From: Dehalococcoidia bacterium
GTDB taxonomy: Bacteria; Chloroflexota; Dehalococcoidia; E44-bin15
NCBI GenBank assembly: GCA_004377275.1
Contig: SOIC01000016.1
Coordinates: 1-9,688 of the forward strand
Direction: 5' to 3'
DNA: 9,688 nucleotides
Shown here: piece by piece, positions 1-5,890 of the stretch
Position numbering within the stretch: the stretch's first letter is position 1
Layout: each line of letters opens with the position of its first letter
Program-made: the position numbers and the translations under genes
The notes under the pieces: generated by a model
The model's database searches: none
What the model saw: the letters and a program-made list of their open reading frames with translations, nothing else
What the model was told of the DNA's origin: nothing

Positions 1-142
1 ACTAATATTTTGCAGCATTGGCATCGACAATGGATAGGGCATCTCCAATGTAAGGAGGTATCCATCAAGCTGGATTGTGGAAAGGAGGGGTGTGTATCGG
101 ACGAGTTGATAAGGTAAAAGAAGACCAAGAGGAGTCAGAAAA

Positions 143-162
143 CATCCCCTTTAAAGGGGGTG
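143..162 (+). promoter_or_regulatory. Palindrome/hairpin in the leader of the surface-protein gene
   Basis: A perfect 14-bp palindrome, CCCCTTTAAAGGGG, lies at 146-159. It extends to a short hairpin at 143-162 with one G.T pair. It sits about 40 bp upstream of the ATG at 203, so it could be an operator or a leader hairpin. The rest of 1-202 holds no gene or convincing -35/-10 pair. It does contain two further Shine-Dalgarno-like purine runs, at 51-59 and 81-89, that do not precede a convincing start codon. The function is unknown. Confidence 0.3.
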
Positions 163-202
163 ATGAGAGGATTCCTTGAGAAAGAATGAGATAAGGAGAT
201 AT

Positions 203-3151
203 ATGAAAGGAAATAAAGCTAAGCTATTTGGGGTGGTGATGGCGCTGGTGCTGGCGGTAGCTCTGGCAAGTGTCGGTGTGGTGCAAGACGCCTCCGCCGA
301 CCCGGGCATCCTCCATTGGACCGAGATCACCATCCCCGAGGAGGGAGCCGCGGGCGATTACGCGCTGTGGAGCGGCTCAGAGGTAGGGCCGATAGCCGTG
401 TCACCCGATGGTGGCACCATCTTCGCCGCCAGCGGTCCCGGCCTTGCCACACTGATGCGGTCCACCGACGGAGGCTACATCTGGAAGCAGGTGATGACCG
501 AGCTTGATAATTTAACGGCTACAACCTTCCTGGGCCCCATCGTGGACATCGTGGTCTCCCCCGACTGGGAGGATGATGACACGGTGATGGTGGCCACCGA
601 TACTGATGTATGCATATCAGGCGACCGCGGCGTAGAGTTCACCACCATGGCTCCCCCGGGCGGTATCATTACCTCCCTGGATGCAATTCTGGATGAGGAC
701 TTCAGGCTTGCACTGGTCGCTGGTAGCAGTGACAATGTATATCTGATGACGTGGCCACTGGGGGGCTGGGTTCCTCAGGAAGTCACTCCTCCCTATTCGG
801 TGCTGGATGTGGTCTTCTCCACTGACTATGCCACCGATGCGCAGATCGTCGCTGTGGTGACCAACGGCGCGGTAACCTGGGTGCAGGCCAAGTTCGGGGA
901 TTCAGCATGGGGTGCCACCATAACCGATGCCACCCTATTTGATACCACAACTCTCCCGACTCCCGCTCCCTTCGGATCAAGCCGTGCTTGCATCGGCTTA
1001 CCTGATGACTACGATGCGTACAATCCCACCCTATTCGTAGGCGTAGTTGGCGATACTGACGAGGGCGATGTCTACCTGATAACCTGGGTTGGCAGTGTGT
1101 GGGCGGCTATTGACCTCAATGTGAGAGACGCTGGAGTCCACGAAGATACCCAGACCGACATCTGGAGCATAGCGGTCTCCGGCGACGACATCCTGGTGGG
1201 AACCGAGCAGATCAACACACTCATAGCGCCCAGGCAATACCTGGTCTATTTGAGCGAGGATGGCGGCACAACCTGGAAAGCCAGTGACAAGCAGCCTACC
1301 GGTGAGACCGAGGCAACTGTAGTATTGGGATCCGCCTATGTGGGCACCAAGGGCGTAGAGAGCGCCTTCTCTGCCGCGGATGACGCGATGATGTCCTGGA
1401 ACCAGAGGGGACTAATCGATGCCGTGATCCTCGAGATCAACGACGTGGTTCCCTCGCCGGGCTACGCCGCGGACGGCACGCTGTTCATAGTTACCTATGA
1501 CGCAGTTATGGTGAACAGCTTGTGGCAGACCACTAATGGTGGTACCAACTGGGAGCGGGTGTTCTGCTCCACTCTCACCGATATCAAGGGCGAGCCGGCG
1601 GCGTGTCTCTTTGACATGGTAAGGCTTACCGGTGATGGCGGCACATTCGTGGCCGAAGAGGGTACCGTGGAGATACGGCTTTCCGCAGATGATACCGCTA
1701 CCTGGAGCAGGATCGTCGCTCAAGAGGATATCACCGCTTTGGCAGTAGCCAGCCTGGACACCCTCTACACTGGCGATACCGACGGCAAGCTGTGGATGAC
1801 CACCAATAGGGCCATCACATGGAACAAGCCGGATGAGAGCCAAATCACAGGCGAGGTAACCTCGATAGCGGTGGGGCCAGAAGGAGCCATTCTAGCGGGC
1901 GATGATGATGGCACGGTGTACATCTGCCGCGATAAGAGCATCGCCTACGAGTTCGAGCGAGCGGGTCCCGGTGCAGTAGATGCTACCACAAACAAGATGT
2001 ATGTGGCCTTCGATGCTGACTACGACATCAATGCCACTATCTACGCTGGAGCCGCTGGCTCTGACATCTACCGGTTCGTCATCGACCAGAGCGATGTCTG
2101 GAAGACGATCACTAGAAATACACCGGCTGCAGGTATAGATGTTGCCGGGCTGGTGGCTACCGATGATGGCACCCTCTATGCCGCGGATGCCACCGCAGCG
2201 GATGCCACCTCAGGGGGCGTGGCGCGAAGCGTTAACCCCACTAGTATTATCCCAGGCGAACCCACCTTTGAGGTGATGGGCGTTCTCTCCTTACTGCCTC
2301 CGGGCGCCATGCTAGAGGTGCTCAGGGTGGCCCCTGGCAACATCCTGTTCGCGGTTAACACCTTAACCGATCCTGATCAGCTTCTCACCTACACCGATAC
2401 CCTGACCGGCAAGGTGATTCCGTCCACGCCGACCGATGGCACTACCTCGGGCGACATCCTTGAGAACCAGGGATTGGCCAGAGTGGTGCTCTCCTGGCAG
2501 GGGAAGATCGGCGCTTCGAGCTACGAGTATCAAGTGGCCCTGGACCCGGCCATGCTCACCGTAATTGATGGGGCCAGCGGCTACACCGCGGGCCAGGTGG
2601 TGGATGTCGAGCTCTGGCTGGACACAACCTACTACTGGAGAGTCAGAGTAGGTAAGGCAGGCTCCACGGTTGGAGCACCGCTGCTGAGCCAGTGGTCTGA
2701 GACCTGGAGCTTTAACACGCCTCTCGGTCCTGGTGCAGCCAGACCAATCCTGGAGAATCCAGAGGCTGGACAGGAAGATGTGATATTGCGGCCGGTCCTC
2801 GAGTGGAGCGGTCTCATCGACACCATCAACTACGAGCTGATGGTCGCCGAGGACTGCGACTGGGGTAACCTGGTGGTCGCTAAGACCGGCACCGCAGCAC
2901 TGGGTACTGATACAGTATATGCGATTACCACAGACCTGGAGTATGGCACTGACTACTGCTGGAAGGTAAGGGCTCTGAGCGAGACCTCCGAATCGCCCTG
3001 GAGCGATATCGGCACCTTCACCACTATCGCGGAACCGACTGCCGCTGAGGCGGCACCAACCCCGGCATGGGTCTGGGTGGTGATCGCCATTAGCGCCATA
3101 CTACTGGTTGCGGTGATCGTGCTCATCATAAGAACGAGACGGGCGGTCTAA
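203..3151 (+). CDS. Exported Asp-box beta-propeller / Fn3-like surface protein with C-terminal membrane anchor
   Basis: This is a predicted cell-surface protein of 982 residues; its substrate or ligand is unknown. Residues 1-32 form a signal peptide (KGNKAK, then a hydrophobic core, then a likely ASA|DP cleavage). About 35-735 carries repeated Asp-box-like (BNR) motifs typical of sialidase/sortilin/Ycf48-type beta-propellers: STDGGYIW at 87, SEDGGTTW at 351, TTNGGTNW at 443, and degenerate copies at 139, 494 and 533. About 738-840 and 848-942 look like two fibronectin-III-like repeats, each with a YYWRVR/YCWKVR strand and a W-S-x-x-x-T-F/W ending. A Pro/Ala linker leads to a membrane helix at about 955-976 and the tail RTRRAV, so most of the protein should be outside the cell. 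I chose the ATG at 203 because AAGGAG at 193-198 precedes it by 4 nt. An in-frame TTG at 176 lacks such a site. No catalytic residues are recognisable; adhesion or envelope structure is inference. Confidence 0.85.
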   Translation: MKGNKAKLFGVVMALVLAVALASVGVVQDASADPGILHWTEITIPEEGAAGDYALWSGSEVGPIAVSPDGGTIFAASGPGLATLMRSTDGGYIWKQVMTELDNLTATTFLGPIVDIVVSPDWEDDDTVMVATDTDVCISGDRGVEFTTMAPPGGIITSLDAILDEDFRLALVAGSSDNVYLMTWPLGGWVPQEVTPPYSVLDVVFSTDYATDAQIVAVVTNGAVTWVQAKFGDSAWGATITDATLFDTTTLPTPAPFGSSRACIGLPDDYDAYNPTLFVGVVGDTDEGDVYLITWVGSVWAAIDLNVRDAGVHEDTQTDIWSIAVSGDDILVGTEQINTLIAPRQYLVYLSEDGGTTWKASDKQPTGETEATVVLGSAYVGTKGVESAFSAADDAMMSWNQRGLIDAVILEINDVVPSPGYAADGTLFIVTYDAVMVNSLWQTTNGGTNWERVFCSTLTDIKGEPAACLFDMVRLTGDGGTFVAEEGTVEIRLSADDTATWSRIVAQEDITALAVASLDTLYTGDTDGKLWMTTNRAITWNKPDESQITGEVTSIAVGPEGAILAGDDDGTVYICRDKSIAYEFERAGPGAVDATTNKMYVAFDADYDINATIYAGAAGSDIYRFVIDQSDVWKTITRNTPAAGIDVAGLVATDDGTLYAADATAADATSGGVARSVNPTSIIPGEPTFEVMGVLSLLPPGAMLEVLRVAPGNILFAVNTLTDPDQLLTYTDTLTGKVIPSTPTDGTTSGDILENQGLARVVLSWQGKIGASSYEYQVALDPAMLTVIDGASGYTAGQVVDVELWLDTTYYWRVRVGKAGSTVGAPLLSQWSETWSFNTPLGPGAARPILENPEAGQEDVILRPVLEWSGLIDTINYELMVAEDCDWGNLVVAKTGTAALGTDTVYAITTDLEYGTDYCWKVRALSETSESPWSDIGTFTTIAEPTAAEAAPTPAWVWVVIAISAILLVAVIVLIIRTRRAV

Positions 3152-3171
3152 ACGCCAAGACCTAGAGTTAG

Positions 3172-3207
3172 AAAGCCCCCCGATAAAATCGGGGGGCTTT
3201 TCTTTTT
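3172..3207. terminator. Bidirectional intrinsic terminator between convergent genes
   Basis: A perfect 13-bp stem (3172-3184 with 3188-3200) closes a 3-nt AAA loop; its core is six C facing six G. A T-rich tract (TTTTCTTTTT, ending at 3207) follows on the plus strand. It sits 20 nt after the surface-protein stop. On the minus strand the stem itself ends in TTT, followed by CTAAC, so it can also end the metallo-hydrolase transcript, though less strongly. Confidence 0.95.
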
Positions 3208-3227
3208 AGCCCAGCGTCACAGAATAT

Positions 3228-3878
3228 CTAGCTCCGGTAATCCAAAACCACCACCTGAGTCTCCTCGGACAAGCCCGCCTTGGTTATGGACAGCCTGGGC
3301 TGGGCTGATAACCCAGCCTTTATCCCCATTTCCCTGAGGAACCGGTCCACCGGCGCCAACTGGAAGCGTAGCGCCTCAGTTTGAAAATGCATGGGGATGA
3401 CAATCCTGGGCTGAAGCAGCCTCACTATCTCTGTGGCGGTGGTGGCGTCAATGGTGGAGAACCCGCCAACGGGCACCAGCAGCACCTCCACGCTAGCTAT
3501 CTCCGCCACTTGCTCCGTGGAGAGGGGATGCCCCAGGTCGCCGAGATGGCACAGCGTCATATCCTCCATCTCGATGAGGTAGATTGTGTTCTTCCCCCTC
3601 TCTCTCCCCTCCTCAGCATCGTGGAAGGTGCCGATCCCGGTGATAAAAACGCCTGAGATCTCGTATTCACCTGGGCCACGAACAATCCTCGGTTCACCAC
3701 CAACCCCCGAGGTGAAGCCATGCCCGGGATGGGGGTGACTGGAGGTGACGATATTTGCCCTGGGCTTTCCCAGCGAATAGCCAATACTCTCGTCATAGGG
3801 GTCGGCAAGCAGGGTGGCCTCCTTCCCCTTAACCCTGAAGCAAGAATGACCCAGCCAGGTTATCTCGATTACCCTCAC
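3228..3878 (-). CDS. MBL-fold metal-dependent hydrolase, COG2220-like, with altered HxHxDH motif
   Basis: This 216-residue cytosolic protein of the metallo-beta-lactamase fold resembles the COG2220/Lactamase_B_3 group; its substrate is unknown. Visible marks are WLGHSCF at 8-14, DPYD at 26-29, the metal-motif region SSHPHPGH at 46-53, GPGEYEISGVFITGI at 68-82 with His86 soon after, HLGDLGH at 111-117 (bridging Asp114) and IPMHF at 161-165 (His164). The usual H-x-H-x-D-H is here H48-P-H50-P-G52-H53, so the metal-binding Asp is replaced by Gly. There is no signal peptide. The start is a GTG at 3876-3878. The purines upstream are almost contiguous with it, so the exact start is less certain; no ATG lies nearby. 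It follows bioY by 104 bp on the same strand and may be read from the same transcript or its own promoter. The fold is certain, the enzymatic activity is not. Confidence 0.85.
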   Translation of the reverse strand: MRVIEITWLGHSCFRVKGKEATLLADPYDESIGYSLGKPRANIVTSSHPHPGHGFTSGVGGEPRIVRGPGEYEISGVFITGIGTFHDAEEGRERGKNTIYLIEMEDMTLCHLGDLGHPLSTEQVAEIASVEVLLVPVGGFSTIDATTATEIVRLLQPRIVIPMHFQTEALRFQLAPVDRFLREMGIKAGLSAQPRLSITKAGLSEETQVVVLDYRS

Positions 3879-3982
3879 CCCCTGTGAACTTTTCTCAACC
3901 GCTCACCCCGAAGTGTCAGGGGCAGTACTCTCCACAAGCTTATATCGCTAAAACCCCAGGTCTAGCGGTAGGGTGGTTGAAA

Positions 3983-4567
3983 CTACCTTCCAAACCGGTT
4001 CAGCAAAGCCCACCCCGAGGGCAAGGCCACTGCTGCCAAAACGACCTTCAGTAAATCACCCGGGATGAAGGGGTAGAGCCCGGTGGCGAGCACCGAGCTT
4101 TTGGGAGCGAAGTGACCGAGCCAGATAGAGAGCCAAGAAAGGCCGAAGACATAGATTACACTGTTGCCGATGAGCATCGCCAGGGCCATGCTCCAAGTGC
4201 GGCGGTCCCATCCCCTCTCCGCGAGCAAGCCCACCACGAAGGCAGCAGCCACAAAGCCGACGATGTAGCCTCCAGTGGGGCCCATGAGCACGGCGGGGCC
4301 TCCCATCCACCCGGCAAATATAGGCGCACCCATGGCTCCCATCCCTAAGTAGGTAAGCTGACTCAATGCGCCACGCTTACTCCCCAGGAGTGCCCCGGCA
4401 AGCAGCACGGCAAAGGTCTGCCCGGTAATGGGGACCGGGCCAATGTAGAAGGCGATCTGGGCACTGAGCGCGGTGACAGCGGTGAAACCAAGGATGAGGA
4501 GCAGGTCGCGCGCCAGGGTTGCCCTGGGGAAGACCGCATCCATCATAGTAAGGGCTCTAACTTGCAT
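3983..4567 (-). CDS. bioY: BioY, biotin-binding S component of an ECF transporter
   Basis: This is the membrane S component that binds biotin for an energy-coupling-factor importer. At 194 residues it has the normal family length. Several hydrophobic segments span most of the protein, about 21-42, 50-62, 67-90, 96-116, 126-150 and 160-188. Family marks are PVPITGQTFAVLLAG from 44, the stretch LSQLTYLGMGAMGAPIFAG at 68-86, and GPTGGYIVGF at 96-105, which contribute to the biotin site in characterised BioY proteins. IPGDLLK at 168-174 is also typical. The ATG at 4567 is well supported by AGGAGG at 4573-4578, 5 nt upstream. No EcfA ATPase or EcfT gene is in the window, so it either uses a shared ECF module encoded elsewhere or works alone. 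It lies 99 bp after fabH on the same strand, and its upstream region is a near copy of the fabH leader. Confidence 0.93.
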   Translation of the reverse strand: MQVRALTMMDAVFPRATLARDLLLILGFTAVTALSAQIAFYIGPVPITGQTFAVLLAGALLGSKRGALSQLTYLGMGAMGAPIFAGWMGGPAVLMGPTGGYIVGFVAAAFVVGLLAERGWDRRTWSMALAMLIGNSVIYVFGLSWLSIWLGHFAPKSSVLATGLYPFIPGDLLKVVLAAVALPSGWALLNRFGR

Positions 4568-4605
4568 TCACCCCTCCTTTCTTTTCCTATTTCGCTCAAT
4601 AATTG

Positions 4606-4667
4606 ATTAGAGAAAACATCGGGGTTTTTATAGAGTTGCCCCGATTTCTAGACTTAACCATAATGTT
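4606..4667 (-). promoter_or_regulatory. Copy A of the paired fabH/bioY upstream element
   Basis: This 62-nt stretch lies between the fabH stop codon and bioY, ending 38 nt before the bioY ATG. Read on the minus strand it contains AACATTATGGTT, then AGAAATCGGGGC, a spacer, AAAAACCCCGAT, and ends TTTTCTCTAAT. ATCGGGG and CCCCGAT (4639-4645 with 4618-4624) form a 7-bp stem with a 14-nt loop, followed by TTTT. It matches copy B at about 46 of 62 hand-aligned columns. TCTAAT could act as a -10 box, but no good -35 lies 17 nt upstream. It may be an RNA leader element, an operator, or a weak terminator of fabH. Confidence 0.55.
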
Positions 4668-5653
4668 TAAGAAAAGGCGCTTGGCTGCCAGCGCAGCACC
4701 ATAGCGGCCCAGGATAGGCCGGCACCAAAGGCAACGAGAACCACCAGGGCACCCTCTTTGAGCCTCCGCTGCTCCACCGCTTCGCAAAGGGCGACGGCGG
4801 GCGATGCCGCTGAAAGGTTCCCATAGCGATCGAGATTGACGAAAACCTTATCGTTGGGAATATCCAGTGCCTTTATCGCCGCCTGAGTGATGCGGCTGTT
4901 TGCCTGATGGGGGATAAAGAGATCGATGTCCGCTATATTGAGGCCGGCGGCATCGACCACCTGCCTGGAGGCTTCAACCATAGCAGTAACCGCAAACTTG
5001 AATACCGCCCTCCCCTCCATAACCATATAGTAGCGCCTATCGTTACTCACACTGGTCGGCATGCCGCAAGGGTGAGGGATGTAAAGCAGGTCGGCACCCG
5101 AGCCGTCATTGCCCAGCACAAAGCTGAGCATGTCTGTGGCGTGCTCATTTGCCTGCACCACTACCGCCCCGGCGCCATCGCCAAAAAGCACAGAGGTTGA
5201 GCGGTCCTCCCAGTTCATGGCACGGCTTATCGCCTCGCTGGCCACCACCAGTATATTCTTGTAAGCGCCTGCGGCAATGAACTGATAAGCGGTAACCAGG
5301 GCATAGATAAAACCGCTGCACGCGCCAACGACATCGAAGGCAGCAGCATTCTTAGCGCCCAGGGCATGCTGTACCAGGGCGGCGGAGGCCGGCATCATCC
5401 TATCCGGGCTATTGGTGGCCACGATTACCATGTCGAGCAGGCTTGGCGAAAGCCCGGCAACTTCGAGGGCCCCCCGTCCCGCCGCTACCGCCATGGTCGA
5501 TGTCGCTTCGTCATCACCTACGATGCGCCGTTCCCTGATCCCGGTGCGGGTCACGATCCACTCATCCGAGGTGTCCACCATCTTCTCCAGGTCTTTATTG
5601 GTGAGCACCCGCTGTGGCAGATACTTCCCCCACCCTGTGATCCGCGCGTGCAA
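4667..5653 (-). CDS. fabH: Beta-ketoacyl-ACP synthase III (FabH)
   Basis: FabH condenses an acyl-CoA primer with malonyl-ACP to start type II fatty-acid synthesis in the cytosol. The 328-residue length fits. The catalytic triad is visible: Cys112 in GACSGF, His249 in IPHQAN and Asn279 in RYGN. Other family marks are TSDEWIVTRTGIRERR at 28-43, the LFGDGAGAVVV stretch from 156, and the C-terminal FGAGLSWAAMVLRW. The start is TTG (5651-5653) with AGGGG at 5662-5666, 8 nt upstream; the N-terminus MHARITGWGKYLP aligns well with usual FabH starts. A strong promoter lies upstream at 5763-5791, giving a leader of about 100 nt that contains copy B of a repeated element. No other fatty-acid genes adjoin it; bioY follows by 99 bp. 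A related thiolase-like condensing enzyme is a less likely alternative. Confidence 0.94.
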   Translation of the reverse strand: MHARITGWGKYLPQRVLTNKDLEKMVDTSDEWIVTRTGIRERRIVGDDEATSTMAVAAGRGALEVAGLSPSLLDMVIVATNSPDRMMPASAALVQHALGAKNAAAFDVVGACSGFIYALVTAYQFIAAGAYKNILVVASEAISRAMNWEDRSTSVLFGDGAGAVVVQANEHATDMLSFVLGNDGSGADLLYIPHPCGMPTSVSNDRRYYMVMEGRAVFKFAVTAMVEASRQVVDAAGLNIADIDLFIPHQANSRITQAAIKALDIPNDKVFVNLDRYGNLSAASPAVALCEAVEQRRLKEGALVVLVAFGAGLSWAAMVLRWQPSAFS

Positions 5654-5686
5654 TATTTAATCCCCTATCGCCCTATACAAGCCTTC

Positions 5687-5744
5687 ATTAGAGAAAATCG
5701 GGTTTTTTCAAAGTCGCCCCAATTTCTTTTGCAACCGTAAAGTT
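5687..5744 (-). promoter_or_regulatory. Copy B of the paired fabH/bioY upstream element, in the fabH leader
   Basis: This 58-nt stretch ends 33 nt before the fabH TTG start. On the minus strand it reads AACTTTACGGTT, then AGAAATTGGGGC, a spacer, AAAAAACCCGAT, and ends TTTTCTCTAAT. ATTGGG pairs with CCCGAT if one U.G pair is allowed, which works in the minus-strand RNA but not in plus-strand RNA (C-A). Because the likely fabH transcript starts near 5756, the whole element should be transcribed in the 5' leader. It resembles no riboswitch class that I recognise. Confidence 0.55.
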
Positions 5745-5762
5745 CGAAATATAACTTCTGAA

Positions 5763-5791
5763 AGTATAGCAAAGTGGCAGTAATGGGTCAA
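5763..5791 (-). promoter_or_regulatory. Sigma-A-type promoter for fabH, extended -10
   Basis: On the minus strand TTGACC (5786-5791) and TATACT (5763-5768) are separated by exactly 17 bp, and TGC precedes the -10 box, making it an extended -10. Transcription should start near 5756, giving a fabH leader of about 100 nt. It lies just downstream of the dnaK terminator, so fabH is uncoupled from the heat-shock operon. Confidence 0.8.
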
Positions 5792-5841
5792 CCTTCTGTC
5801 CTCACTCCCATGATGGGGAATCCCGCCTATCGCTTTGAACG

Positions 5842-5867
5842 AAAAAGGCGGAGGATAGACCTCCGCC
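5842..5867 (-). terminator. Intrinsic terminator after dnaK
   Basis: On the minus strand GGCGGAGG (5860-5867) and CCTCCGCC (5847-5854) form an 8-bp GC-rich stem with a 5-nt loop, followed directly by TTTTT (5842-5846). It begins 23 nt after the dnaK stop codon and ends the hrcA-grpE-dnaK transcript. Confidence 0.92.
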
Positions 5868-5890
5868 CTCTCTCTTCAGGCTAGCGCTCC

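Noticed and set aside
51..63. TAAGGAGGTATCC resembles the complement of the 16S rRNA 3' end
   Set aside because: The sequence beyond it does not continue as rRNA, so it is only an extended SD-like run.
1..117. Open plus-strand frame from the window edge to TAA at 115-117, possibly the tail of an upstream gene
   Set aside because: The 38 codons are rich in His, Trp, Gln and Cys, look unlike a normal protein end, and run through an SD-like sequence; an open frame this short can arise by chance.
90..179. Small ORF starting GTG after AAAGGAGGG, 29 residues
   Set aside because: The SD core is only 1 nt from the GTG, too close for normal initiation, and the peptide matches no family I can name with confidence.
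176..202. N-terminal extension of the surface protein from TTG at 176
   Set aside because: The ATG at 203 has a perfect SD at proper spacing and gives a standard signal peptide; the extension would encode the SD itself.
3946..3967. Hairpin CGCTA/TAGCG after bioY as a terminator
   Set aside because: It has only 5 bp of stem, a 12-nt loop and no T tract, so bioY and the metallo-hydrolase may be cotranscribed.
4606..4645. Copy A as a simple intrinsic terminator of fabH
   Set aside because: The loop is long, the T tract is short and interrupted, and a similar copy sits in the fabH leader, where a plain terminator would make no sense. I cannot exclude partial termination.
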